A stretch of DNA of 64,000 bases from DATLFA01 sp039934635 (GTDB taxonomy: Bacteria > Actinomycetota > Acidimicrobiia > Acidimicrobiales > WLNW01): assembly GCA_039934635.1 (NCBI GenBank), contig JBDTLT010000011.1, positions 6,225 through 70,224 on the forward strand, in the 5' to 3' direction. The notes under the pieces are model-generated. The model ran no database searches, had not been told where the DNA came from, and saw nothing but the letters and a program-made list of their open reading frames with translations. The translations under genes and the position numbers were made by a program. Numbering within the stretch: position 1 is the first letter of the stretch; every line of letters begins with the position of its first letter. Positions 8,174-15,093 of this stretch are shown here, one piece after another.

Positions 8174-8214
8174 CGCGGCGGCAGCCGCCCAGCGTTGCGG
8201 CGCCGCCGCACCAG
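8174..8214. repeat. REP-like double-hairpin element, diverged copy
   Basis: A GC-rich stretch with two adjoining small hairpins resembles the identical elements at 40002-40042 and 61250-61290 (same core GTTGCGGCG...CCGCAC) but with several differences. Like them it lies between converging genes (the acetyltransferase and sufU), where it may act as a two-way transcription stop. Confidence 0.4.
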
Positions 8215-8225
8215 AACGACCGCCG

Positions 8226-8696
8226 CTAGGCGGTCGCGTCGTCGAGGCCGATGGCGAGGGTGTTCCAGGCCAACGTCGCACACTTGATGCGCGATGCGAA
8301 CTTGACCACGCCGCGGAGCGCTTCGAGGTCACCGAGCTTGATCTCGGCACCGTTGTCGTCGGTCTCGCTCGTCGTGCCGTCGAGCTCGTTTTCGTGGATC
8401 GACATCATCCCTTTGAAGGCACGCGTGGTCGAGCGCGCCTCGTTGACGCTCTTGCCCTTGACCGCGACGCTCATCATCGAGGCCGACGCCTTGCTGATCG
8501 AGCAGCCCTGACCGGTGATGCGCACGTCTCTGACACGGCCGTCGGCGACGTCGACGTAGACCGCCACCTCGTCACCGCACAGCGGGTTGAACCCCTCCGC
8601 ACGATGCGCGGGCGGACACTCGAGGGTGCCGTTGTTACGGGGATTGCGGTAGTGATCGAGGATGATCTCGCGGTAGAGATCTTCGAGCCCAGGCAT
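8226..8696 (-). CDS. sufU: SufU, sulfur acceptor for the cysteine desulfurase SufS
   Basis: A 156-residue IscU-like protein. SufU binds zinc and takes persulfide sulfur from SufS for delivery to SufBCD. The zinc/active-site residues C40, D42 (LCGDE), C65 (GQGCSIS) and C139 (IKCATLAW) are all present. The insertion between the second and third cysteines is typical of SufU as opposed to IscU. It is the last gene of the - strand SUF operon, 16 bases after sufS. Confidence 0.95.
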   Translation of the reverse strand: MPGLEDLYREIILDHYRNPRNNGTLECPPAHRAEGFNPLCGDEVAVYVDVADGRVRDVRITGQGCSISKASASMMSVAVKGKSVNEARSTTRAFKGMMSIHENELDGTTSETDDNGAEIKLGDLEALRGVVKFASRIKCATLAWNTLAIGLDDATA

Positions 8697-8712
8697 TTGT
8701 GACCTCGCGACG

Positions 8713-9942
8713 TCAGATGGCAAAGAATTGGCCGGCGGCCTCGAGCGCATCGGCGAGCCGATCGACATCGGACTCGTCGTTGTACACGTAGAACGAAGCG
8801 CGGGCGGTTGCGGTGATACCGAGCTTGCGCATGAGTGGCTTTGCGCAGTGATGGCCCGCACGTACACAGACACCGTATTGATCGAGCACTTGGCTGATGT
8901 CGTGCGCGTGGATGTCTTTGTAGGTGAAGGAGAACACGGCACCGCGCTGCGCCGGCTCGGACGGGCCGTAGATGTGCAAGTCGTCGCCGAAGCGTTCGGT
9001 CAGTGTGCGCATGGTGTAAGCGGCGAGGGTGACTTCGTGCTCGCGCACCGCGTCCATGCCGAGGCCGCGGAGGTAGTCGACCGCCGCGCCCAGCCCGATG
9101 ATCTCCGCGATGGGGGGAGTGCCCGCTTCGAATTTCCACGGCACGTCGTTGGTGGTGAATCCGTCGAAGCGCACGTCTCGGATCATTTCGCCGCCGCCCA
9201 AGAACGGCGGCATGGCGTCGAGGATCTCTTGGCGACCCCAGAGCACGCCGATGCCCGTCGGGCCGCACATCTTGTGTCCGCTGAACGCCAACAGGTCGGC
9301 GCCGAGTGCGTGCACATCGGTGGCGAGGTGGGGCACGTACTGGCAGGCGTCGATGCACACGGTGGCACCCGCGGCGTGCGCGGCGTCGGCGATGCGGCGC
9401 ATCGGAGTGAGCGTGCCGAGGACGTTGGACATCGCAGTGATCGACACGAGCTTGGCGCCGTCGAGGTAGCGATCGAGCTCGTCGACGCACAACATGCCGT
9501 CGTCCCGAATCGGTAGCCACCGCAGCTCGATGCCGCGCTCGGCGGCGAGCATGTGCCACGGCACGATGTTGGCGTGGTGCTCCATCTCGGTGAGCACGAC
9601 GGCGTCGCCCTCTTTGAGGTTGGCCCGGCCCCAGGAATGCGCCACGAGGTTGAGCGACTCGGTGGCGTTCTTGGTGAAGACGACCTCGTTGTAGTCGCCA
9701 CCGATGAACCCGGCGACCGCGCGGCGCGCGCCTTCCATCTGGTTGGTGGCTTCTTCGGCGATGCGATACACACCGCGGTGCACGTTGGCGTTGATCGTCT
9801 CGTAGTAGGTCGTCATCGCGTCGATCACGACCCGCGGCTTTTGCGACGTCGCGGCGGAGTCGACGTAGACGATGGGGTGCCCGTCGACCTTTTGGTCGAG
9901 CAGAGGGAAGTCCTTCTTGATGCGCTCAGTGTCGAGTGCCAT
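8713..9942 (-). CDS. sufS: SufS, group II cysteine desulfurase
   Basis: A 409-residue PLP enzyme that removes sulfur from cysteine as an enzyme-bound persulfide. The PLP-binding lysine K224 is in SGHKMCGPTG, the catalytic cysteine C366 is in RAGHHCAKPL, and H123 is in the conserved EHHANIVPW motif. The length and the short Cys loop fit group II (SufS). ATG 9942 overlaps the stop of the preceding sufC copy by one base (TGATG), so translation is probably coupled. SufU downstream is its usual sulfur acceptor. Confidence 0.96.
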   Translation of the reverse strand: MALDTERIKKDFPLLDQKVDGHPIVYVDSAATSQKPRVVIDAMTTYYETINANVHRGVYRIAEEATNQMEGARRAVAGFIGGDYNEVVFTKNATESLNLVAHSWGRANLKEGDAVVLTEMEHHANIVPWHMLAAERGIELRWLPIRDDGMLCVDELDRYLDGAKLVSITAMSNVLGTLTPMRRIADAAHAAGATVCIDACQYVPHLATDVHALGADLLAFSGHKMCGPTGIGVLWGRQEILDAMPPFLGGGEMIRDVRFDGFTTNDVPWKFEAGTPPIAEIIGLGAAVDYLRGLGMDAVREHEVTLAAYTMRTLTERFGDDLHIYGPSEPAQRGAVFSFTYKDIHAHDISQVLDQYGVCVRAGHHCAKPLMRKLGITATARASFYVYNDESDVDRLADALEAAGQFFAI

Positions 9943-10682
9943 CACCGCCAGCTTTCGTAGCCGTCTCTCTCGAGCCGCTCTACGAGCTCGAGGCCGCCGG
10001 TAGCGACGATGCGGCCGTCGATCATGATGTGAACGACATCGGGTACCAGCTCTTCGAGCAAGCGCTGATAGTGCGTGATCGCGAGCACGCCCATCGAGGG
10101 GCGGTCGCGGTGAACTTCGTTGACGCCTTGGGCGACGATGCGCAGCGCGTCGATATCGAGACCCGAGTCGGTCTCGTCGAGGATCGCCAACTCGGGCTCG
10201 AGGATGGCGAGTTGCAGGACCTCGTTGCGTTTCTTCTCGCCACCGGAGAAGCCCTCGTTGAGGTAGCGATCGGCGAAGGACGAATCCATGCCGAGGCGTT
10301 GCATCCACTCCATGATCGACAGCCGCAACTCGAGCACCGAGAGATCGAGGCCCTTGCGGGCGGACAGCGCCTGGCGCAAGAAGTTGATGACCGAGACGCC
10401 GGCGATCTCTTGCGGGTACTGGAAAGCGAGGAACATGCCGGATTTGCCACGCACGTCGGCCGGCCAACTGGAGATGTCGTCGCCCTTGAAGAGGATCGAG
10501 CCTTCGGTCATCGCGTACTCGGGGTTGCCGAGTAGCACATTGGCCAGCGTCGACTTGCCCGAGCCGTTGGGACCCAAAAGCGCGTGGATCTCGCCGGGGG
10601 CGATCGTCAGGTCGACGCCCCGCAGGATCGGGGTGGAACCAGCGCCGGCATGCAGGTTGCGCACCTCGAAGAGCGGGGTCAT
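9942..10682 (-). CDS. sufC: SufC, ATPase of the SUF complex (copy 2)
   Basis: A second, 246-residue SufC heading the - strand sufC-sufS-sufU operon. It has Walker A GPNGSGKST (37-45), signature FSGGEKKRNE and the canonical SufC Walker B LDETDSGLD. It matches the usual SufC consensus more closely than the copy at 6475-7263 and lacks that copy's C-terminal repeat. Both belong to the SufC family, but many sequence differences separate them, so this is not a recent duplication. The start at ATG 10682 is chosen because it begins the conserved strand FEVRNLHA; longer in-frame starts would run through the operator at 10716-10731. Confidence 0.94.
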   Translation of the reverse strand: MTPLFEVRNLHAGAGSTPILRGVDLTIAPGEIHALLGPNGSGKSTLANVLLGNPEYAMTEGSILFKGDDISSWPADVRGKSGMFLAFQYPQEIAGVSVINFLRQALSARKGLDLSVLELRLSIMEWMQRLGMDSSFADRYLNEGFSGGEKKRNEVLQLAILEPELAILDETDSGLDIDALRIVAQGVNEVHRDRPSMGVLAITHYQRLLEELVPDVVHIMIDGRIVATGGLELVERLERDGYESWR

Positions 10683-10715
10683 GGCCCGAAGTCTAGGCAA
10701 ATCCGAGGGCATTTG

Positions 10716-10731
10716 CACTATGCCGGTAGTG
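10716..10731 (-). promoter_or_regulatory. Palindromic operator-like site upstream of sufC-sufS-sufU
   Basis: CACTATGCCGGTAGTG has perfect 5-base arms (CACTA/TAGTG) around a six-base centre, 33 bases upstream of the sufC start on the - strand. It matches the site before sufB at 2979-2994, including the flanking ATTTG and AATT. The two SUF operons are therefore probably controlled by the same protein. Read on the - strand it includes CATAGT, a possible -10 element. Confidence 0.55.
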
Positions 10732-10765
10732 GTAATTGCGGTGTCGAGCGGGCGCGTCGCCGGCC

Positions 10766-11161
10766 TCAAACCGAGGCGAGCAGGTCTTGCTTCCACGCCC
10801 GGAATCGCTCGTGGTGACTGCCGCTAGGCCCCTCACCTTCGGCGGATCCGTCGGCATGCAGACGGAACAAGAACTGGCGCGTGAGGTCCTCGCGGTCCAC
10901 CGCGAAATAGCGGGCGTCGGCCTCGACTGCAGGCCCAGCGCGCCAGAGCAACCAGCGGCCGATGCGGCGCTTGTACATCGCGACTTGGAACTGCGGGTCG
11001 CTGTGGCCGAGGTCGTCGCCCAATGTGAGTAGGGCGGCGGGCGCTTCGATCCATGCCGTCGCGGGGATGTTGCGGTCGCGAGTGGGGGTGTCGGGGAGGT
11101 CGGCCGTATGCCGCAACGTGTTGTCGATGGGGCGTTCGTCGTAGCGCAAGGCTCGTTCCAC
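10766..11161 (-). CDS. Conserved-looking hypothetical protein
   Basis: A 131-residue soluble protein that I do not recognise. It has many Trp, Tyr and Arg residues (YKRRIGRWLLWRAGP, RFRAWKQDLL) and aligned acidic patches. It looks like a compact alpha/beta domain, without a signal peptide or membrane span. The chosen start is GTG 11161; in-frame starts further upstream (ATG 11206) would run into the leader of the divergent acyl-CoA dehydrogenase. It stands alone between the sufC operator and that gene. No function can be assigned. Confidence 0.55.
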   Translation of the reverse strand: MERALRYDERPIDNTLRHTADLPDTPTRDRNIPATAWIEAPAALLTLGDDLGHSDPQFQVAMYKRRIGRWLLWRAGPAVEADARYFAVDREDLTRQFLFRLHADGSAEGEGPSGSHHERFRAWKQDLLASV

Positions 11162-11274
11162 CCGGCCAGTCTGCCGCGCGATGAGTGGAGTACATCTCGG
11201 CGTCATAGTAGAAAGTGCCAGCAGAGACGAGCGCACGCCGGCGTGGTTCCGGTGACGCAAGGAGCCCGACACGC

Positions 11275-12390
11275 ATGAATTTCGCGTTCAGCGAAGAACA
11301 AGAAGAGCTTCGGCGCATCACGCGCCAGTTCCTCGACGACAAGTCGGACGAACAGGCAGTGCGCGCATTGATGGCGACCGAGAAGGGTTTCGACGACGCC
11401 GTCTGGCGGCAGATGGCCGATCAGATGGGCCTGCAGGGCCTCATCGTCCCCGAGGACTGCGGGGGCTCGGGCTACTCCTACGTCGAATTGATCGTCGTGC
11501 TCGAAGAGATGGGCCGGTCGTTGCTGTGCGCCCCCTACTTCTCGACCGTGGTGCTCGCGGCCAACTCGTTGATCCACAGCGGCGACGACGCGGCGAAGAA
11601 ACAACACCTGCCGGGCATCGCGTCGGGCGAGACGATTGCGACGCTCGCGTTCACCGAGGACAACGGCCGGTGGGACGAGTCGGGCATCACGATGGTCGCC
11701 ACGGCGGCCGGTGACGGGTGGACGCTCAACGGCCACAAGATGTACGTGCTCGACGGCCACGTCGCGAACCTCATCATCGTCGCGGCACGCACCGGTAAGG
11801 GTGTCTCGTTGTTCACCGTCGATGCCGATGCCGCCGGACTGTCGCGCACTGCGTTGCAGACGATGGACCAGACCCGCAAGCAAGCCCGGCTCGAGTTCGA
11901 CAACACACCGGCCAAGCTGCTCGGCGCGGATGGCGACGGTTGGAAAGTGCTCGAGCGAGTGCTCGATCTCGCGGCAGTTGCGCTGGCGGCCGAACAGGTC
12001 GGTGGCGCGCAGAAGTGCCTCGACATGAGTGTCGAATACGCCAAGGTGCGCGTGCAGTTCGGTCGCCCGATCGGGAGCTTCCAGGCCATCAAGCACAAGT
12101 GCGCCGACATGCTGCTCGAGGTCGAGTCGGCCAAGTCCGCCGCGTACTACGCCGGCTGGTGTGCGTCCGAGCTCAACGACGAATTGCCGTCGGTGGCTTC
12201 GCTCGCCAAGGCCTATTGCTCCGAGGCCTACTTCCATGCGTCTGCCGAAAACATCCAGATTCATGGTGGTATCGGGTTCACCTGGGAGCACCCCGCGCAC
12301 CTCTACTTCAAGCGGGCCAAGTCGTCAGAGCTGTTGTTCGGTGACCCGACGTATCACCGCGAGCTCCTCGCGCAGCGCATCGGTATCTAA
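11275..12390 (+). CDS. Acyl-CoA dehydrogenase family protein (unpaired)
   Basis: A 371-residue acyl-CoA dehydrogenase-fold protein. The C-terminal FAD-contact segment is intact (VQFGRPIGSFQ, then IQIHGGIGFTWEH), as in beta-type subunits. The middle motif is altered (TEDNGRWDES and NGHKMYVLDG instead of EP-x-AGSD and NG-x-K-W-x-[ST]). By analogy with heteromeric mycobacterial enzymes it might need an alpha partner, but none is adjacent. The start at ATG 11275 follows AAGGAG. The substrate is unknown. It is followed 21 bases later by a small membrane-anchored protein gene. Confidence 0.82.
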   Translation: MNFAFSEEQEELRRITRQFLDDKSDEQAVRALMATEKGFDDAVWRQMADQMGLQGLIVPEDCGGSGYSYVELIVVLEEMGRSLLCAPYFSTVVLAANSLIHSGDDAAKKQHLPGIASGETIATLAFTEDNGRWDESGITMVATAAGDGWTLNGHKMYVLDGHVANLIIVAARTGKGVSLFTVDADAAGLSRTALQTMDQTRKQARLEFDNTPAKLLGADGDGWKVLERVLDLAAVALAAEQVGGAQKCLDMSVEYAKVRVQFGRPIGSFQAIKHKCADMLLEVESAKSAAYYAGWCASELNDELPSVASLAKAYCSEAYFHASAENIQIHGGIGFTWEHPAHLYFKRAKSSELLFGDPTYHRELLAQRIGI

Positions 12391-12411
12391 CTTGGCGCAG
12401 CGGACGCGACG

Positions 12412-12867
12412 ATGACGATCGTCTTCGTCGTCATCGCCATCGTGATCGTGTTTGCGATCGCGGCGGCCACCGTCGGTACGGTCGTCGCCCGGCTCGCCGA
12501 CGCGCCCCGGCCGACGGTGCTGAAGGTCGACGAATCGGTGGCGTGGATCGCCGAACGACTGCCGTTCGAGATCGCGGCCGAGGTCTCTTACGAGGACGTG
12601 CGCCGCATCCTCGACTGGCATCTCGACTACTTCGCCGATGTGGGCCTCGTGACCGACCACGGCCAGGAACTCGGTGGCGCCGCGGTCCCCGTGGGGCATG
12701 CCCCGGTCATCGGCTCGACCGAAGAATCGATCGATTACGTCGTGTCCCGGGCACTTGCTGCCGACTCGGAGATCACATCACTCCACGTCGTCGTGGTGCT
12801 CGACAAGCAGATGGAGTACTGGCAAGAAATTGGCGTTATCGGACCTCCCGCCGAGCCCGACGCATGA
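12412..12867 (+). CDS. Membrane-anchored hypothetical protein
   Basis: A 151-residue protein with one N-terminal hydrophobic segment (about residues 3-28), then a soluble domain containing WHLDYFADVGLV and a C-terminal strand pair around VVVVLDKQMEYWQEIG. It is probably a single-pass protein with its domain in the cytoplasm, judged from charge distribution. I do not recognise the family. It lies 21 bases after the acyl-CoA dehydrogenase and may be co-transcribed. No catalytic motif is visible. Confidence 0.6.
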   Translation: MTIVFVVIAIVIVFAIAAATVGTVVARLADAPRPTVLKVDESVAWIAERLPFEIAAEVSYEDVRRILDWHLDYFADVGLVTDHGQELGGAAVPVGHAPVIGSTEESIDYVVSRALAADSEITSLHVVVVLDKQMEYWQEIGVIGPPAEPDA

Positions 12868-12894
12868 CACAATATTGGCACCAAGAGAGAGGAG

Positions 12895-12951
12895 GTGGTC
12901 CAAATCAGTAGTAGCAGTTCATTTGGGACCTTGGAGGTGGCTGGCCGCTAG
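12895..12951 (+). CDS. Candidate very short leader peptide behind an exceptionally strong ribosome-binding site
   Basis: AGGAGGTG (12890-12897) is an eight-base perfect complement to the 3' end of 16S rRNA, the strongest such site seen here. Downstream is a short reading frame that ends at TAG 12949-12951. It may start at GTG 12895, inside the Shine-Dalgarno sequence, or at a non-standard ATC at 12904, which has ideal spacing. The peptide is 15-18 residues long and serine-rich at the front (SSSSSFGTLEVAGR). A strong hairpin lies 115 bases further on, before the next gene. The surrounding 12868-13117 has no other gene. This is a hypothesis from sequence signals only. Confidence 0.35.
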   Translation: MVQISSSSSFGTLEVAGR

Positions 12952-13066
12952 TCGGCCGCTGGTCCAGCTGGCGAATCCCTGCCAGACCACCGCTATCGAA
13001 ACCCGTCGAGTCCTGTCCCGCTCGGCACTGAAGGCGTTTCGATGGTTCACCAGAAATCCGAATTGC

Positions 13067-13094
13067 CGCGGGGGAGGGTTTACCCTCCCCCGTG
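13067..13094 (+). terminator. Strong GC-rich hairpin before the 64-residue protein gene
   Basis: GGGGGAGGG (13070-13078) pairs perfectly with CCCTCCCCC (13083-13091) around a TTTA loop, and three further pairs (one G-U) extend the stem to 12 bp. No U-run follows. It lies directly upstream of the ribosome-binding site of the next gene, so it could be a terminator for the leader region or an attenuator. Confidence 0.5.
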
Positions 13095-13117
13095 TGCACG
13101 TTATGGGAAGGAAATAC

Positions 13118-13312
13118 GTGGTGGATCGACCGATCCGGTACGAACACAACCGCTTCCTCGGCGACAAGCGCCGCCAGTTCGTCTACGACCTCGACGACGT
13201 GACCGAACGAGCCGTGATCGACGAACTCGTCGCGTCCGAGCAAGTCGCCACGTTCGGCCCCGACACCCTCTCCGAAGCGCGCAACCGCGGCTACCGCCTG
13301 CGCCGAGCCTGA
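13118..13312 (+). CDS. Small conserved-looking hypothetical protein
   Basis: A 64-residue, highly charged soluble protein (RPIRYEHNRFLGDKRRQFVYDLDD near the start, ending in an Arg-rich tail) that I do not recognise. GTG 13118 is preferred because AAGGA lies five bases before it. ATG 13103 has no ribosome-binding site and sits directly beside the preceding hairpin; GTG 13121 is also possible. The leader element and hairpin upstream suggest regulated expression. It is followed seven bases later by the hydrolase-like gene. Confidence 0.65.
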   Translation: MVDRPIRYEHNRFLGDKRRQFVYDLDDVTERAVIDELVASEQVATFGPDTLSEARNRGYRLRRA

Positions 13313-13319
13313 GGCGCGG

Positions 13320-14084
13320 ATGGCGGTGGCAACGGTCGACGTCGGCGGGCTGCGGCTCGCCGCGCACGTCGCTCGTCCCACCGGCGGCCCCCGCACCGGG
13401 CTGCCGGGTGTCGTTCTCGTACCCGGCTACCCGTCGGGCGCCGATCGGGGGGCGTCGGCGCCGGCGACGCATCCCGCGCTGGCCGACCGCATCGCCCAAG
13501 AGATGGGTTGGGTCGCACTGGCCCTCAATCCCCGCGGTACCAGCGGATCGCAGGGCAACTTCTCGCTCGACGGCTGGTTCGACGACGTGTTGGCGGCGGC
13601 CGAGCACCTCAACCGCACGGAGCGGGCCAACGGAGTGTGGCTCGCCGGGTTCGGTACCGGCGGCGCGATCAGCATCTGTGCCGGCGCCCGCGACCTCCGA
13701 GTACGCGGCGTTGCGGCGCTGGGTGCGCCGGCCGATTTCGATGACTGGGCGCGGCACCCCAAGCGCCTCGTCGAGCACTCCCGGCTCGTCGGCATCATCC
13801 GCGATGCGGACTTTCCGCCGTCGATCGACGAGTGGGCGGTCGGATTGCGCGAGCTGCGCGCCGCCGAGCACGCGGGTGAGCTCGCCCCCCGCGCGTTGTT
13901 GCTCGTGCACGGCAGCGAGGACCAGCTCGTGCCCGAGGCCGACGCCCGGACGATCGCCGAGGCCCACGGCACCGCCGATCTGCGGATCATCCGGGGCGCC
14001 GGTCACAACCTGCGCCAGGATCCACGGGCCATGGCCGTGTTGCTCGGTTGGCTCGACCGGCAGCGGCGGAGGGTTCCCTTCTAG
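13320..14084 (+). CDS. Alpha/beta-hydrolase-fold protein with the catalytic serine replaced
   Basis: A 254-residue alpha/beta-hydrolase fold. The N-terminal strands with VVLVPGYPSG and LNPRGTSGS, the acid D201 (HGSEDQLVP) and the histidine H229 (GAGHN) are in their expected places. The nucleophile elbow, however, reads G110-F-G-T-G-G, so the usual serine of G-x-S-x-G is a glycine (G112, codon GGT). The protein should therefore lack ordinary esterase activity, unless another residue substitutes. It may be a binding protein or an enzyme of another type. It lies seven bases after the preceding small gene. Confidence 0.75.
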   Translation: MAVATVDVGGLRLAAHVARPTGGPRTGLPGVVLVPGYPSGADRGASAPATHPALADRIAQEMGWVALALNPRGTSGSQGNFSLDGWFDDVLAAAEHLNRTERANGVWLAGFGTGGAISICAGARDLRVRGVAALGAPADFDDWARHPKRLVEHSRLVGIIRDADFPPSIDEWAVGLRELRAAEHAGELAPRALLLVHGSEDQLVPEADARTIAEAHGTADLRIIRGAGHNLRQDPRAMAVLLGWLDRQRRRVPF

Positions 14085-14284
14085 CCCTCAACGATGGGCG
14101 GAACTGGTCGCTCGCCTCATGCCCCGGCCGGGGCCACGCGGCATCATTGAGGTGACTTCAAACGCCGTAAGGGTCCTGGATCGTGACAGCACAGCCGACT
14201 ACTCTCGGTGGATTACGTAGAGCGGCAGTGAACTTGCAACAGGACACCAGGCATTACACCGACCGGGCAAGGGAGGAGAGCGAC

Positions 14285-15004
14285 GTGCCAGAGGCTTCTA
14301 CGGCCGACGGGGTCGTATCGGTTCGCCGTGATCTGAACCCTGTTGCTGCGGTGGTCAACGGCGTTGCGCCGAGCTCGTCGGCCGATACCAACATCGTTCG
14401 CTATGTCGGTGCCTACGATCGATTCTTCAAGCGCTGCATCGACCTCGTCGGTTCGGGCATCGCCCTCGTGATCCTGTTACCGGTCATCGCCGGTGTCGCT
14501 CTTGCGGTGCGCTTGATGCTCGGCCCCAACATCTTCTTTTGCCAAGAGCGCGTCGGTCGCAACGGCAAGACCTTCCGCATGATCAAGTTCCGTTCGATGC
14601 AGCACGACCGCCGCTCCGACAGCGCGGATTTCACGGGCAGCGATCGCCGGCAAACGCACAAAAGCCTCAACGATCCGCGCCACACTCCGGTGGGCCGCTT
14701 CATTCGCAAGTGGAGCCTCGACGAGTTGCCGCAGTTGTTCAATGTCCTCAAAGGCGACATGAGCCTCGTCGGCCCGCGGCCAGAGTTGGTGCGTGTCGCA
14801 CAGGCCCACAATCTCATCGGGCATCCCCGCCATCTCGTGCGCCCAGGTATCACCGGCCTGTGGCAGGTCTCGCGTGAACGCAGTTCGTTGTTGCATGAGA
14901 ACGTGCACATCGACACCGAGTACGTCACGCACGTGACCTTCCTCGGTGATGTAAAGATCTTGCTACGCACAGTGGGCGCAGTACTGCACGCACGCGGACG
15001 CTGA
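14285..15004 (+). CDS. Undecaprenyl-phosphate sugar-1-phosphate transferase (polysaccharide initiation)
   Basis: A 239-residue bacterial sugar transferase of the WbaP/WcaJ C-terminal type. It transfers a sugar-1-phosphate from a nucleotide sugar to the undecaprenyl-phosphate carrier, the first step of capsule or O-chain synthesis. It has one membrane helix (about residues 51-75) after KRCIDLVGSGIAL. The family core follows: CQERVGRNGKTFRMIKFRSM, then KWSLDELPQLFNVLKGDMSLVGPRPE and PGITGLWQVSRE. I chose GTG 14285 because GGGAGGA lies six bases before it; GTG 14183 would add 34 residues unlike the family. It ends in a terminator before the converging gmd gene. Confidence 0.9.
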   Translation: MPEASTADGVVSVRRDLNPVAAVVNGVAPSSSADTNIVRYVGAYDRFFKRCIDLVGSGIALVILLPVIAGVALAVRLMLGPNIFFCQERVGRNGKTFRMIKFRSMQHDRRSDSADFTGSDRRQTHKSLNDPRHTPVGRFIRKWSLDELPQLFNVLKGDMSLVGPRPELVRVAQAHNLIGHPRHLVRPGITGLWQVSRERSSLLHENVHIDTEYVTHVTFLGDVKILLRTVGAVLHARGR

Positions 15005-15050
15005 GTGGTCTGCGGCGGCTTCCGCCACGCTTGGAAACTATCTGCTCGCG

Positions 15051-15076
15051 AAAACACACACGGAGTGTGCGTTTTT
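15051..15076. terminator. Bidirectional intrinsic terminator between sugar transferase and gmd
   Basis: AAAACACACAC (15051-15061) and GTGTGCGTTTT (15065-15075) pair with one mismatch around GGA and run into T15076. Because of the A- and T-rich arm ends, each strand ends its hairpin in a U-run, which suits the two converging genes. Confidence 0.7.
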
Positions 15077-15093
15077 GGACGAAAGCGGCTGAT

